Positions 34,073 through 43,819 of a stretch of 64,000 nt of DNA are shown piece after piece. Position numbers and translations under genes: made by a program. The DNA lies in contig NZ_JALKAC010000007.1 of NCBI RefSeq assembly GCF_024171645.1, positions 124,001 through 188,000 on the forward strand, in the 5' to 3' direction. Source of the DNA: Flavobacterium sp. HSC-32F16 (GTDB lineage: Bacteria; Bacteroidota; Bacteroidia; Flavobacteriales; Flavobacteriaceae). The notes beneath the pieces are model-generated. The model saw nothing but the letters and a program-made list of their open reading frames with translations. It was not told the origin of the DNA and searched no databases. Numbering within the stretch: the first letter of the stretch is position 1; each line of letters begins with the position of its first letter.

Positions 34073-35359
34073 ATGAGTACAGAAATTATAAAACAGAATC
34101 CCTTTCAATCGATGATTGAAAGGTTTAATATAGCAGCCGATATTCTTAATTTAGATGAATCGATCAGACAAAAGCTGCAACGTCCGGAAAAACAAATTGT
34201 AGTTAATTTTTCCATCACATTAGATAACGGAACCGAAAAAAACTTTGAAGGTTATCGAGTAATTCACAATACAGCTTTAGGTCCATCAAAAGGAGGAATT
34301 CGTTATGATAATGCCGTAAATCTTGATGAAGTAAAAGCATTAGCGGCCTGGATGACGTGGAAATCTGCCGTAACCGGAATTCCTTTTGGAGGAGCAAAAG
34401 GCGGTATTATCTGTGATCCAAGAACACTTTCTAAAACTGAATTAGAAAGAATCACAAGGGCTTATACAAAAGCACTTGCAGATATTTTTGGTCCTGAAAA
34501 AGATGTTCCGGCACCGGACATGGGAACGGGACCAGACGAAATGGGCTGGCTAATGGATGAGTTTTCATTGGTACACGGAAAAACAATTCACGCCGTTGTT
34601 ACCGGAAAACACCTGCACTCTGGAGGTTCTTTGGGTAGAGTAGAAGCAACGGGCAGAGGTGTAAGTATCATTAGTTTATTGGCACTTGAAAAATTAAAAT
34701 TGAGACCGGCCAGATCTACTGCAGCAATTCAGGGTTTTGGGAATGTTGGTTTACATTCTGCTTTATTTTTATATGAAAAAGGAGTGAAGATTGTAGCAAT
34801 AAGCGACGTTTCTGAAGCATTTTATAATCCTGATGGGATTAATATTCCAGAGCTGATTTTGTATTACAATCTGAATAATAAAACCATCAAAGGTTACCCG
34901 AATTCAGTTGTCATCAAACACGAAGATTTATTGCTTTTAGATGTTGATGTTTTGATTCCGGCTGCAAAAGAAGATGTTATTACACAAAAAAATGCCAAAG
35001 ATGTTCGTGCTAAAATAATTATAGAAGCTGCAAACGGCCCGGTTTCTTCAGATGCTGATACAATTCTGCATGAAAACAATGTTTTGGTTGTTCCTGATAT
35101 TTTAGCAAATGCGGGAGGCGTTACGGTTTCGTATTTTGAATGGCTTCAAAATTCATTATTAGAATCGTGGAGAATTCACCAGATTAATAAACGTTTGGAA
35201 GATATTTTAGAGAAAGGTTTTGAAACTGTATTTAGAGTTGCGGCAAAACATGATGTTACGCCAAGAATTGCAGCTTATATCATTGCCTTGAAAAAAGTAG
35301 CCGAAACACAATCTGTAAAAGAAGTCGCTGTAGAAGCGCCAAAATTCAAACAGAATTAA
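34073..35359 (+). CDS. glutamate (Glu/Leu/Phe/Val family) dehydrogenase
   Basis: A 428-residue cytoplasmic enzyme of the NAD-type group. Substrate-side motifs are GPSKGGIRYDN at 70-80 and WKSAVTGIPFGGAKGGI around 96-112, with the catalytic Lys109 in GGAKGG; the Rossmann motif QGFGNVG lies near 220. The reaction is reversible oxidative deamination of glutamate to 2-oxoglutarate and ammonia. Length and motifs match the RocG/GudB-like hexameric enzymes. It stands alone, behind two micro-ORFs and a terminator that may control it; no terminator follows within the first 100 bp. Confidence 0.93.
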   Translation: MSTEIIKQNPFQSMIERFNIAADILNLDESIRQKLQRPEKQIVVNFSITLDNGTEKNFEGYRVIHNTALGPSKGGIRYDNAVNLDEVKALAAWMTWKSAVTGIPFGGAKGGIICDPRTLSKTELERITRAYTKALADIFGPEKDVPAPDMGTGPDEMGWLMDEFSLVHGKTIHAVVTGKHLHSGGSLGRVEATGRGVSIISLLALEKLKLRPARSTAAIQGFGNVGLHSALFLYEKGVKIVAISDVSEAFYNPDGINIPELILYYNLNNKTIKGYPNSVVIKHEDLLLLDVDVLIPAAKEDVITQKNAKDVRAKIIIEAANGPVSSDADTILHENNVLVVPDILANAGGVTVSYFEWLQNSLLESWRIHQINKRLEDILEKGFETVFRVAAKHDVTPRIAAYIIALKKVAETQSVKEVAVEAPKFKQN

Positions 35360-35497
35360 GTTTTTAAACCATAATCCAAGATGGGTTTCATCAGTCAATA
35401 TCATGTAAAAAAAGCAGCAGATATGGATTGATGAAACTGTCTCTTTAATTAGTTGTTTTTTAGTTCTTTAAAAATCAATATAAAGTAATCTTTAAAA

Positions 35498-36721
35498 ATG
35501 AAAAATATTAATTTTCTAGCTTTTGCAATGCCCGCTTTTTTTCTTTTTTTATTTTTGGAATATAAGCTGGCACAACGAAAAAAAAGACCTGAAATCTTTA
35601 ATTATGAAAGTTCTGTTTCTAATATAAGTATTGGTATAGCAGAGCGATTGATTAATTTATTTGTTGCCGCAAGTTTTTATCAATTGTATTATTTGATTTA
35701 CGACGATTATCGAATTTTTGAAATCCCAAGCGGATTTCTAGTCTGGATTGCCCTGATTCTGGCAACAGATTTTGTTTGGTATTGGTATCACAGACTTGGG
35801 CACGAAGTCAATTTTTTCTGGGCCGCACACATTGTTCATCATCACAGTGAAGAATTTAATTTTACCGCTGCAGCGAGAATTACCACTTTTCAAGCAGTAG
35901 TCCGAACGGGTTTTTGGTGTATTTTACCGCTTGTTGGGTTTCATCCTACAATGGTAATTACTATGCTTATTGTGCATGGAGCTTATTCTTTCTTTACTCA
36001 TACACAGCTTATCGGAAAAATCAGATGGCTGGAGTATATTTTTGTGACGCCTTCAATTCACGGTGTTCATCATGCTTCTGATGAAAAATATCTGGATAAA
36101 AATTACGGAGATATGTTTACTTTTTGGGATCGTATTTTTGGTACTTTTCAGGAAGAAGAAGAAAAACCCAAATACGGATTAACGCATCCATTGAAAAGTT
36201 ATAGTTTCCTTTGGCAGCATTTTCATTATTATTTTGAAATATACGAATTATGGAAACGCTCAAAAGGTTTTAAAGCAAGATGGCAGGCTGTTTTTGGAAG
36301 TCCGGCGCATATGGATCAGGACATTCGTCCGATATTGGAAAAACGATTTTTGCAGGATAAAAGCAATCCGCATCAAAGGCTTCGTTTTAGAAATTACCTT
36401 TATATTCAATTAGCTTTCAGTACTTTACTTCTTACGGTTTTTACCTATTATTTTGATAATTTAGAAGTCTATGATAAGATTTTTGTTTTATCAATTATAA
36501 TTATCACTTTAATCAATTGCGGTGCAATATTAGAACAGCGAAAATGGATTTATTATCTTGAATACACACGTATTTTTATGATAACAACTTATTTCCTTTA
36601 CGAAGAAAATCTTATCATGTTTTTCTTTGTTCCGTTGGCCATTATGATATTTGCAGAGCAAATATTTTCGTTGAGTAAATATTATCAAAATATGATTCTG
36701 CAGTTAGAATCTGCAGAGTAA
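35498..36721 (+). CDS. sterol desaturase / fatty acid hydroxylase family protein
   Basis: A 407-residue membrane enzyme with hydrophobic helices at both ends and the diiron histidine clusters of this family: HRLGH at 98-102, HIVHHH at 111-116 and HGVHH at 188-192. Relatives hydroxylate or desaturate lipids at the membrane. The C-terminal ~120 residues add several further hydrophobic segments. It stands alone, 138 bp after the dehydrogenase. Substrate unknown; bacterial homologues act on carotenoids, sphingolipid-like or other lipids. Confidence 0.88.
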   Translation: MKNINFLAFAMPAFFLFLFLEYKLAQRKKRPEIFNYESSVSNISIGIAERLINLFVAASFYQLYYLIYDDYRIFEIPSGFLVWIALILATDFVWYWYHRLGHEVNFFWAAHIVHHHSEEFNFTAAARITTFQAVVRTGFWCILPLVGFHPTMVITMLIVHGAYSFFTHTQLIGKIRWLEYIFVTPSIHGVHHASDEKYLDKNYGDMFTFWDRIFGTFQEEEEKPKYGLTHPLKSYSFLWQHFHYYFEIYELWKRSKGFKARWQAVFGSPAHMDQDIRPILEKRFLQDKSNPHQRLRFRNYLYIQLAFSTLLLTVFTYYFDNLEVYDKIFVLSIIIITLINCGAILEQRKWIYYLEYTRIFMITTYFLYEENLIMFFFVPLAIMIFAEQIFSLSKYYQNMILQLESAE

Positions 36722-36734
36722 AATAAAAGCAAAA

Positions 36735-36970
36735 TCGCCACGACCCGAGCGATAGCGAATTGGCGAAGCAATTCACGAATTATTTAAATACAAATTCGTG
36801 GCGGTTTCTTTCCTGCAAGGTTTCCAAAAGCTTGTAGGTATAATTTATCAAGTTTTGGGATCGATATAGAAACCTGCAAGGTTTTGGAAACCTTGCAGGA
36901 ATGCTGCATTTTTTGCCACAGATTAAAAGGATTCAAATGATTTTTTAATCTGTGCTAATCTGTGGCTAAA
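36735..36970. repeat. cluster of three intergenic hairpin repeats
   Basis: Three imperfect inverted repeats in a row: CGCCACGA...GCGAATTG/CAATTCACGAATT...TTCGTGGCGG (36738-36807); CCTGCAAGGTTTCC...GGAAACCTTGCAGG (36816-36899); and TTTTGCCACAGATTAA ... TTAATCTGTG...TCTGTGGC (36910-36965). They separate the convergent sterol desaturase and SusR-like genes. Similar sequences occur elsewhere in the window (28.4 kb, 45.4 kb). Confidence 0.7.
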
Positions 36971-36972
36971 AA

Positions 36973-38571
36973 TTAAATCGTCTTAATCGCCATAATTTTC
37001 TCCTCAAAAGTGTCTTTAAAGTCTGATTTGCTTTTAATTCTCGTTTTATACGTATAAATTGTAGCTACAGAAAGTTCCAGAAATTCGGCCATTTGACTGC
37101 TGTCCTGAATCCCTAATCGGTACAAAGCAAAAATACGAAGTTCCGTATTTAAAAGTTCGCCTTTCTTTACAATGCATTTATGATCATTTGGAAATAAATG
37201 ATTAAAATCGGTTACAAAAGTAGGAAACAGTTTCAGGAAAATTTCATCAAATTGATGGAATAGATTTTCTCTTTCTTCCTTTACATTGTAGCGTTTTAAA
37301 CTTGCAATAACTTCATCTGTTTTCTTTGTAATTATTTTATGAAGTGTACTTTTCTGGATATGATCTATCTTATTAATAAACGCCGATGTTGCTTTAATAA
37401 AATATGTAATGTATTCTTCCTTAATAGCATTAGCCTCACTTAGACTTACATTCATTTCCTGTAGTTGTGCATAAGATGAAGCCATTATTTTTCGGGCTTT
37501 ATTCTTTTCTTTTAATTGTTTGAAAATAATAACAGAGAACAAAATGATAATAAGTGTAAGGATCGTCAATAAAATAATAATCTTCTCCAGTTTATCATTT
37601 TTGTCTTTAACATTATTCAGCTGTGCTTTTTCTATAATAGGTAATATTGACGAAATCTCAATTTTACGATGTCTGGCATTATAGAAAGTTGCATCGTCCA
37701 TGGCAATATTGATGTATTCATTTGCTTTGTCCAAATACCCCATTTTAAAGAGTTCGTTGGCAAGATTTCTAAGTGCAACTGTTTCTTTGGTTGCATTTTT
37801 AACATCGGCAATGGCTGCAAGTGCTAAGTAATGAATGGCTTTTTTTGTGTAGCCTCTTTCAGAATAGATATACCCCAGGCTCGAAGTTGCAATTCCGTAA
37901 TAATCCGGCGGAAGATGATAATTGCTGATCCAGTAACTGAAAGCAAATTCGGCACCGCGCCAGTCCTGCTGCTTTAGGCGTTTTAAACTTTCGGCTGCCC
38001 AATATTCATTTGTATTAGTTCCAATTAATTCTAAAGCTTTTTTAAGAAAGTGATTTCCCTGCTGGACATAATGAATATTGAAACGCTGATCACGGTTATA
38101 ATCGGCTAAATCATAATAAGCACGGGCTTTAATGTTATAATATTCAAATTTGTTTTTTTGATCCAGTTTTTTGTCATCAATAACATTCAGCGTATCAATT
38201 GCTTCTTTAAATAATCCGGATGATAGCAGTACAAAACCTTCTTTAATTCGGCTTTTAGCCAAATACTTCGGATCTTTTAAAATTTTGGCCTTGATTTTTG
38301 ATTGTTCTAAATAATAATACGCCGAATCATATTTGAATGATTTGTATTCATCAAACAATGACATATAAGTAGTATAAAGCTGTTCGTTGTTTTGGCTTAC
38401 GGTATACTTTGATACATTCTTTTTTAAGGTTTCTATTTTACGGTATTTCTGTTTCAGATAAACTTCTTTTTTAAGAAGCACTTTATCTAATTCTTCAAGA
38501 ATTGGATTTGTCTCTTTCGCAGTGAGAGAAAAACCCATTATGAAAAAATACAAAATGAATATTTTTTGCAT
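36973..38571 (-). CDS. SusR-like regulator (TPR, membrane helix, DUF6377 HTH)
   Basis: A 532-residue protein. A signal peptide (ends SLTA) and a periplasmic TPR-like region (residues ~25-320) are followed by one membrane helix (IIILLTILTLIIILFSVIIF, ~328-347), a coiled-coil linker (KNKARKIMASSYAQLQEMNV), and a cytoplasmic C-terminal part with HTH-like sequence (FALYRLGIQDSSQMAEFLEL, SVATIYTYKTRIKSKS). This is the architecture of SusR-like/DUF6377 regulators of starch-type utilisation loci, which sense an oligosaccharide in the periplasm. It faces away from the SusCD operon across a 472-bp gap. Confidence 0.88.
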   Translation of the reverse strand: MQKIFILYFFIMGFSLTAKETNPILEELDKVLLKKEVYLKQKYRKIETLKKNVSKYTVSQNNEQLYTTYMSLFDEYKSFKYDSAYYYLEQSKIKAKILKDPKYLAKSRIKEGFVLLSSGLFKEAIDTLNVIDDKKLDQKNKFEYYNIKARAYYDLADYNRDQRFNIHYVQQGNHFLKKALELIGTNTNEYWAAESLKRLKQQDWRGAEFAFSYWISNYHLPPDYYGIATSSLGYIYSERGYTKKAIHYLALAAIADVKNATKETVALRNLANELFKMGYLDKANEYINIAMDDATFYNARHRKIEISSILPIIEKAQLNNVKDKNDKLEKIIILLTILTLIIILFSVIIFKQLKEKNKARKIMASSYAQLQEMNVSLSEANAIKEEYITYFIKATSAFINKIDHIQKSTLHKIITKKTDEVIASLKRYNVKEERENLFHQFDEIFLKLFPTFVTDFNHLFPNDHKCIVKKGELLNTELRIFALYRLGIQDSSQMAEFLELSVATIYTYKTRIKSKSDFKDTFEEKIMAIKTI

Positions 38572-39043
38572 GGTTTGGTTGTGGTTTTAGGGTAAGATAA
38601 TTTATAGGTTGAGTTAATTCGTTTTAAATATAAAATTAATTAAAACTGATGATTTTCAGTTTTTAGGATCAAGAGCAGTTTGTTGAGATTTTTATTAAAA
38701 AAGCATCTGAGAGGCTTAGAGAGGCTTTGAAATGTTAAATGTAATCTAATAATTTGCAATTATACAATAAAATGTGATTATATATAAGTATAGTGAAAAA
38801 ATATTGATTTAAAATTTCCATATTGTCATATTTACCATTATTATACAGGTACTTTTCATCTAAACAAGACCTTGATTTTTATGTTTTTATTGAAATTTTA
38901 ATATATTGATATTCAGTATATTAATTACGAAAACGTTTGAAATGTATCTTGATTTTTCACAGATATTTTTTTTTAGATTTATTTAAGATCTAGTTTCGTA
39001 CTGTCCTTTTAAGAGGACGAAAACTAACAAAAACCAAAAATTT
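38572..39043. other. divergent promoter region of the PUL
   Basis: 472 bp of AT-rich sequence between the regulator and the first PUL gene. A near-palindrome GTCCTTTTAAGAGGAC at 39003-39018, 26 bp before the first gene, is the best operator or 5'-UTR candidate. No clear TAnnTTTG was found. Confidence 0.45.
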
Positions 39044-39565
39044 ATGAGAAGTAAAAGTTATTACTGGTTAGCTCTTTTTATGTGTTTTTTCGCGATTAGC
39101 TGCGATAATACAGAAGACGGCAGCTATGTTGACCCAATTACGATTTATGAGAAAGTAAATGGCAATTGGGGATTAACAAATTTGAAGATGGTTGATGAAT
39201 TTGCGAAGACAAATAAGATCGAACCAAACGAAGAAAACTTGAGTACTTTTTTTAACTATGAAGATTTTAAAATTAATTTCAGCGTAGACGAAAAAAACAA
39301 CCCCACAAGTTATGAAGTATCGGGTAATGTTCCACCTTTATTTGCTCCAAAAGGATATTGGGAATTAAGCTCAGATTTTCAGCAGACGAATGCGAGTGCA
39401 GTTAAAATCTACTTATTCAGCGACGCGCAAAAAACTCAAAAAACAGACGAACTTAGAATATCATCAGTTCCTGGAAAGAATGGTGAAATGGAACTCCAAT
39501 TAGTTCGTGCTTCTGGAGGCACTGCGTTTGTGACTTATGTATTCAAATTAAATGCTATTAATTAA
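39044..39565 (+). CDS. PUL surface lipoprotein (DUF5004-like)
   Basis: A 173-residue lipoprotein: signal peptide with lipobox AISC (Cys20), then a mature ~150-residue beta-rich domain (KVNGNWGLTNLKMVDEF, FNYEDFKINFSVD, LFAPKGYWELS, GEMELQLVRA) like the lipocalin-type DUF5004 proteins that accompany SusC/SusD. It is the first gene of the operon, 8 bp before the next. Predicted to be anchored in the outer membrane and to assist glycan capture; binding has not been shown. Confidence 0.75.
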   Translation: MRSKSYYWLALFMCFFAISCDNTEDGSYVDPITIYEKVNGNWGLTNLKMVDEFAKTNKIEPNEENLSTFFNYEDFKINFSVDEKNNPTSYEVSGNVPPLFAPKGYWELSSDFQQTNASAVKIYLFSDAQKTQKTDELRISSVPGKNGEMELQLVRASGGTAFVTYVFKLNAIN

Positions 39566-39573
39566 AAAGTAAT

Positions 39574-40656
39574 ATGAAAAAATTTCTATATACAATTTTA
39601 CTTGCCCTTTTGATGGTTCCTAATTTTACTAAGGCGCAAGAAGCCGCAGGAGCTGTTGGTGCAATGTCATCATTTCCGGTAGTGTACAAATATGATGAAA
39701 AAGTGACGTGGTATTTCGATATGGCAAGTACTACATTTGCTGAAAATGAAGATTTATACATCTGGATTTGGTCTCCATCTGAACCGGATGCAAACAATTG
39801 GGAAAACTCATCTGATTTTGCCAAACTGAAATATGAAGGAAACAAAGTATGGAGTTTCACTTTGACTCCAACTTTATATTTTTCTAAAACTCCAGCAGAA
39901 ATTGCAGCAAGTGCGGGTTTTTGGTTTCGTTTAAAAAACAAAAACGGATCTAAACAATCAGAGGTTGCCAATATGCCTTATACTGATTTTACCACATTTT
40001 ATACTGCAAATGAGTTAATCAGGGCGTATCCAACAAAACCAACTATTGACAAAGGAGTGAGTATTCTTTTCAATGCCAATTTAGCTCCGGGTTTTGCAGG
40101 CGCAGCTAGCGTTCACATGCACAGCGGTTTGAACGATTGGGATCTTAAACAAGAATATCAGTCTTGGTTACCAGATGTTGTTGAGAAAACAAAACTTAAA
40201 GATTTAGGAAACGGTTTTTATAAAATGGATTTGGTTCCTAAAGACTATTACAATGCTCCGGAAGGTTATGTTATGGAAAATTTAGTTTTCCTGATGGTAA
40301 AAGACGACTGGGCAGGAACTACTCCGGATCAGGTTTTATATGCAGGAGCTTACGTACCGCCGCCGGCACCAATTTTTGGATATTTTCCTTTACAAATCAG
40401 CCAGAGAGATTTTCTGGGAATCTATAGAAAAAATAATGAGCCGGGTGTAAACAAATTAATTTACACGATTACTGCCGGAACAAAAGTGATTTCGGGTGAG
40501 TTTACCGGTGGAGTTGCAGAGATAAAAGGATTTGTCAATTTAGTTTCAGAACTAAAAGATTCTCCAGTTTTAAGTGAAATTCATGTTTTGGTTAAAGATA
40601 ACAAAGACAAAACAATTTCTGACACGACGATACCGCTTAAAACTTTAGACAAATAA
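39574..40656 (+). CDS. secreted PUL-associated glycan-binding candidate
   Basis: A 360-residue exported protein with a signal peptide (ends TKAQ), no lipobox. Two related beta-sandwich-like segments follow: VVYKYDEKVTWYFDMAS with DLYIWIWSP in the first, then KPTIDKGVSILFNANLAPGF and SVHMHSGLNDWD in the second, typical of SusE/SusF-like or DUF4961-type proteins whose tryptophans stack on sugars. It sits between the small lipoprotein and SusC in the same operon. A sugar-binding role fits, but the family is not certain. Confidence 0.65.
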   Translation: MKKFLYTILLALLMVPNFTKAQEAAGAVGAMSSFPVVYKYDEKVTWYFDMASTTFAENEDLYIWIWSPSEPDANNWENSSDFAKLKYEGNKVWSFTLTPTLYFSKTPAEIAASAGFWFRLKNKNGSKQSEVANMPYTDFTTFYTANELIRAYPTKPTIDKGVSILFNANLAPGFAGAASVHMHSGLNDWDLKQEYQSWLPDVVEKTKLKDLGNGFYKMDLVPKDYYNAPEGYVMENLVFLMVKDDWAGTTPDQVLYAGAYVPPPAPIFGYFPLQISQRDFLGIYRKNNEPGVNKLIYTITAGTKVISGEFTGGVAEIKGFVNLVSELKDSPVLSEIHVLVKDNKDKTISDTTIPLKTLDK

Positions 40657-40776
40657 TTCACTATCAAATTAAAACATCATTCTAATGAAATGAGCATAAC
40701 CCTAAAATTAGTCGTTGAACAAATAATGGATATGCAAATTACATATGACTGATAGAAAAACAATAAATAACTACAT

Positions 40777-43700
40777 ATGAATAGTAAAAATAAAAAAATA
40801 GTCCTGCATAAAATGTGGACTACTAAATCGCTGGTAGTCATGATTTTCATGCTTTTTCTTTCGGCAGGAATGTTTGCTCAGGGAAAAAAGCTGGTAACGG
40901 GTACCGTTTATGATAATACAGGTACTGTACTTCCGGGTGCTTCGGTATTAGAAACAGGAACCAGAAACGCAGCAACAACAGATTTTGACGGGAAATTTAC
41001 ACTTGAGGTAGCCGTAGGAAGTTCAATCGAAGTTTCTTTCATCGGGTCAACCACTCAAAAAGTTCAAATTACAGCATCAACTTCAAAAATAGAAGTTCGT
41101 CTGCAAAATGACGGGTATCAGTTAAATGAAGTTCAGGTAGTTTCTGTAGGTTATGGAACACAGAAGAAATCAGATTTAACGGGTTCTATTTCTACAGTTA
41201 CAGCAGATAATTTAGTAAAAGGAACTATCTCTTCTACAGAGCAGGTTTTGCAGGGAAAAGTTGCCGGATTAAATATCATTCGTCCTTCAGGAGATCCAGC
41301 TGCAGGGGCTTCAATACGTTTACGTGGAGGAACTTCGTTAACAGCAAGCAACAGTCCGCTTATTGTAGTTGACGGAATTGCAGGTGTTGATATTAATGTG
41401 GTGCAGCCTGCTGATATTAAATCGGTTGACGTTCTTAAAGATGCTTCGGCAACGGCTATTTATGGTTCCAGAGGAGCAAACGGAGTTATCATTATTACAA
41501 CAAAATCTGGCACTAAAGGAGTTTCTGTAGTGTACAACGGCCAGTCGAGTATTGGATATGTGGCTGATAATTTAGATCTTTTATCTGCAAATCAATGGAG
41601 AGGGTATGTTCGTGAAACTGGAAATAAAGATGCGGTTGATTTTGGAGGAAATACAAACTGGCAGAAAGCGATTGAGCAGACAGCTATTTCTCAGTCACAC
41701 ACTTTGAGCATAAATTCTGGAAAAACAGACAGCGGTTTTAGAGCTTCGATTGGGTATTTAAAAAATGAGGGAGTTATTAAAAAATCGGGTTTGGAAAGAA
41801 TCAGTGGAAACGTAAATGCTTACCAATATCTTGGAGACAATAAAGAGGTGAAATTCGATATGGGATTATTTGCCAATATCGACAAATGGAATCCTATTGA
41901 TTACAGAATTTTTGAGCGTACTTATAACTTAAATCCAACGATTCCGGTTTATGATAACAATGGAAATTTTACGAATGTTAATTACACGTTATATGAAAAT
42001 CCGGTGGAGATTTTAACCAACAGAACTGTTGATAATGAAAGACACAGACTTTTAGGATATTTTAAAACGGAGGTTAAATTCTTGAATGATTTTCAGGCAG
42101 TTGCTAATATTTCATTAGAGCATAATGCACTTAAAGGCGGTACCTATAAACCAACTTATGCTATTATGGAAGGACGTTCTGAGTCTGGATATGCGCAAAG
42201 AACTTACGGGGAATTTACAAATGCCCAGGGCGAACTTTATGTAAATTATTCTAAAGTAATCGACAAACACAACATCAGCGCTCTTGCCGGTTACTCTTAT
42301 CTTGAAAATATTTACGAAGGATTTGGCGCACAGCGTTCTGGTTTCGTAACAGATGCTTTTAGTTATAACAATTTAGGTGCGGGTTCTAATTATCGTTTAG
42401 GAGACGTGTATTCATACAAAGGAAAATCAAATTTGGTTTCCATGTATGCTCGTGCTAACTACGGTTACGATGGCAAATACTTACTTACAGCAACGGTTAG
42501 AAGAGACGGTTCAAGCCGTTTTGGAGAAAACAATAAGTGGGGAACTTTCCCATCTGCATCTGCTGCCTGGAGAATCTCAAACGAAGAGTTCATGAGCAGT
42601 ACAAAAGACTGGTTAGGATCTTTAAAATTAAGAGTTGGTTACGGAGTTACAGGTAATCAGGATGGAATTGGCGAATATAAATCGTTATCTATTTTAGGAG
42701 TTGGAAAAGACAGTTACTATGATCCTGCTACAGGAAGATGGAGTTTAGCCTATTCTCCAACACAAAATCCAAATCCTGATTTGAAATGGGAATCAACAAG
42801 ACAATTAAATATTGGAGTTGATTTTAGTTTATTCGACAGAATTACAGGTTCTTTTGAATGGTACCAAAAAAACACAGACGATTTATTGTACACGTATGAA
42901 GTGCCTCAGCCTCCGTACTTAGTAGGAACAATGCTGGCAAACGTAGGTGAAATGTCAAACAAAGGAGTTGAACTTACTTTAAATGCAGATATCGTAAGAG
43001 GAGATAAATTTAACTGGAATGCTAATTTAACTTTAGGGCATAATGTTCAGAAAATTGAAAAACTGTCAAATCCTACTTATAAAACGGATGTTATTTACAG
43101 CGGTTCATTACACGGTTTAGCAGGTATGTCTGGTCAATATTCCCAAATTATTGCAGAAGGATATCCTGTTGGAACTTTTTGGGGATTCAAAAATGCGGGT
43201 CTTGACGAAAATGGTAAAATTCAGTATTACAATGCAGCAGGGCAGGTAGTGGCCGAAAGTGCTTTAGTTGATGCTGATAAAACAGCTTTAGGAAATATTC
43301 AGCCTGATTTGACTTTAGGTATCGGAATGAATTTTACATACAAAAATTTTGATCTTGGAATTTCCGGTTACGGAATGTTTGGGCAAAAAGCACTTAATGC
43401 TACAAACATGATGTTGAGTGATCCTAACAGGCTGCCAACGTACAATGTTCCTGATGATTTCTTGGGAAGCGGTATAACATCTGCTCCAAAATATTCAGAT
43501 TACTGGATCGAAGATGCCTCTTTCTTTAGATTACAAACACTTTCAATTGGATATACTTTACCATTGAACTACAAAAATTCAAAGTTAAGAATGTATATAA
43601 TGGGAGAAAACCTTGCCGTATTTACAAAGTATAAAGGTGTAGATCCTGAGATTGGATTAAATGCACAGGATGGTGTAAACCAAACCGGAGTAGTAGATCA

Positions 43701-43794
43701 AACTGGATTAGCAGGACCTGGTATTGATAAGTTTAATAATTACCCGAGACCAACTACAATTTCTGTTGGATTAAATTTTACGCTTAATAACTAA
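40777..43794 (+). CDS. susC: SusC/RagA-type TonB-dependent outer membrane transporter
   Basis: A 1005-residue protein. Signal peptide (ends MFAQ), then the carboxypeptidase-like regulatory domain (VTGTVYDNTGTVLPGASVLE), a TonB-type plug (SVGYGTQKKSDLTGSISTV; ADIKSVDVLKDASATAIYGS RGANGVIII region near 230), and a 22-stranded barrel to the last strand SVGLNFTLNN. All marks of the SusC family are present; length is normal. It imports large oligosaccharides with SusD. Its partner follows 25 bp downstream. Confidence 0.95.
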   Translation: MNSKNKKIVLHKMWTTKSLVVMIFMLFLSAGMFAQGKKLVTGTVYDNTGTVLPGASVLETGTRNAATTDFDGKFTLEVAVGSSIEVSFIGSTTQKVQITASTSKIEVRLQNDGYQLNEVQVVSVGYGTQKKSDLTGSISTVTADNLVKGTISSTEQVLQGKVAGLNIIRPSGDPAAGASIRLRGGTSLTASNSPLIVVDGIAGVDINVVQPADIKSVDVLKDASATAIYGSRGANGVIIITTKSGTKGVSVVYNGQSSIGYVADNLDLLSANQWRGYVRETGNKDAVDFGGNTNWQKAIEQTAISQSHTLSINSGKTDSGFRASIGYLKNEGVIKKSGLERISGNVNAYQYLGDNKEVKFDMGLFANIDKWNPIDYRIFERTYNLNPTIPVYDNNGNFTNVNYTLYENPVEILTNRTVDNERHRLLGYFKTEVKFLNDFQAVANISLEHNALKGGTYKPTYAIMEGRSESGYAQRTYGEFTNAQGELYVNYSKVIDKHNISALAGYSYLENIYEGFGAQRSGFVTDAFSYNNLGAGSNYRLGDVYSYKGKSNLVSMYARANYGYDGKYLLTATVRRDGSSRFGENNKWGTFPSASAAWRISNEEFMSSTKDWLGSLKLRVGYGVTGNQDGIGEYKSLSILGVGKDSYYDPATGRWSLAYSPTQNPNPDLKWESTRQLNIGVDFSLFDRITGSFEWYQKNTDDLLYTYEVPQPPYLVGTMLANVGEMSNKGVELTLNADIVRGDKFNWNANLTLGHNVQKIEKLSNPTYKTDVIYSGSLHGLAGMSGQYSQIIAEGYPVGTFWGFKNAGLDENGKIQYYNAAGQVVAESALVDADKTALGNIQPDLTLGIGMNFTYKNFDLGISGYGMFGQKALNATNMMLSDPNRLPTYNVPDDFLGSGITSAPKYSDYWIEDASFFRLQTLSIGYTLPLNYKNSKLRMYIMGENLAVFTKYKGVDPEIGLNAQDGVNQTGVVDQTGLAGPGIDKFNNYPRPTTISVGLNFTLNN

Positions 43795-43819
43795 GGCGAT
43801 TAACTCAAAAATATAGAAA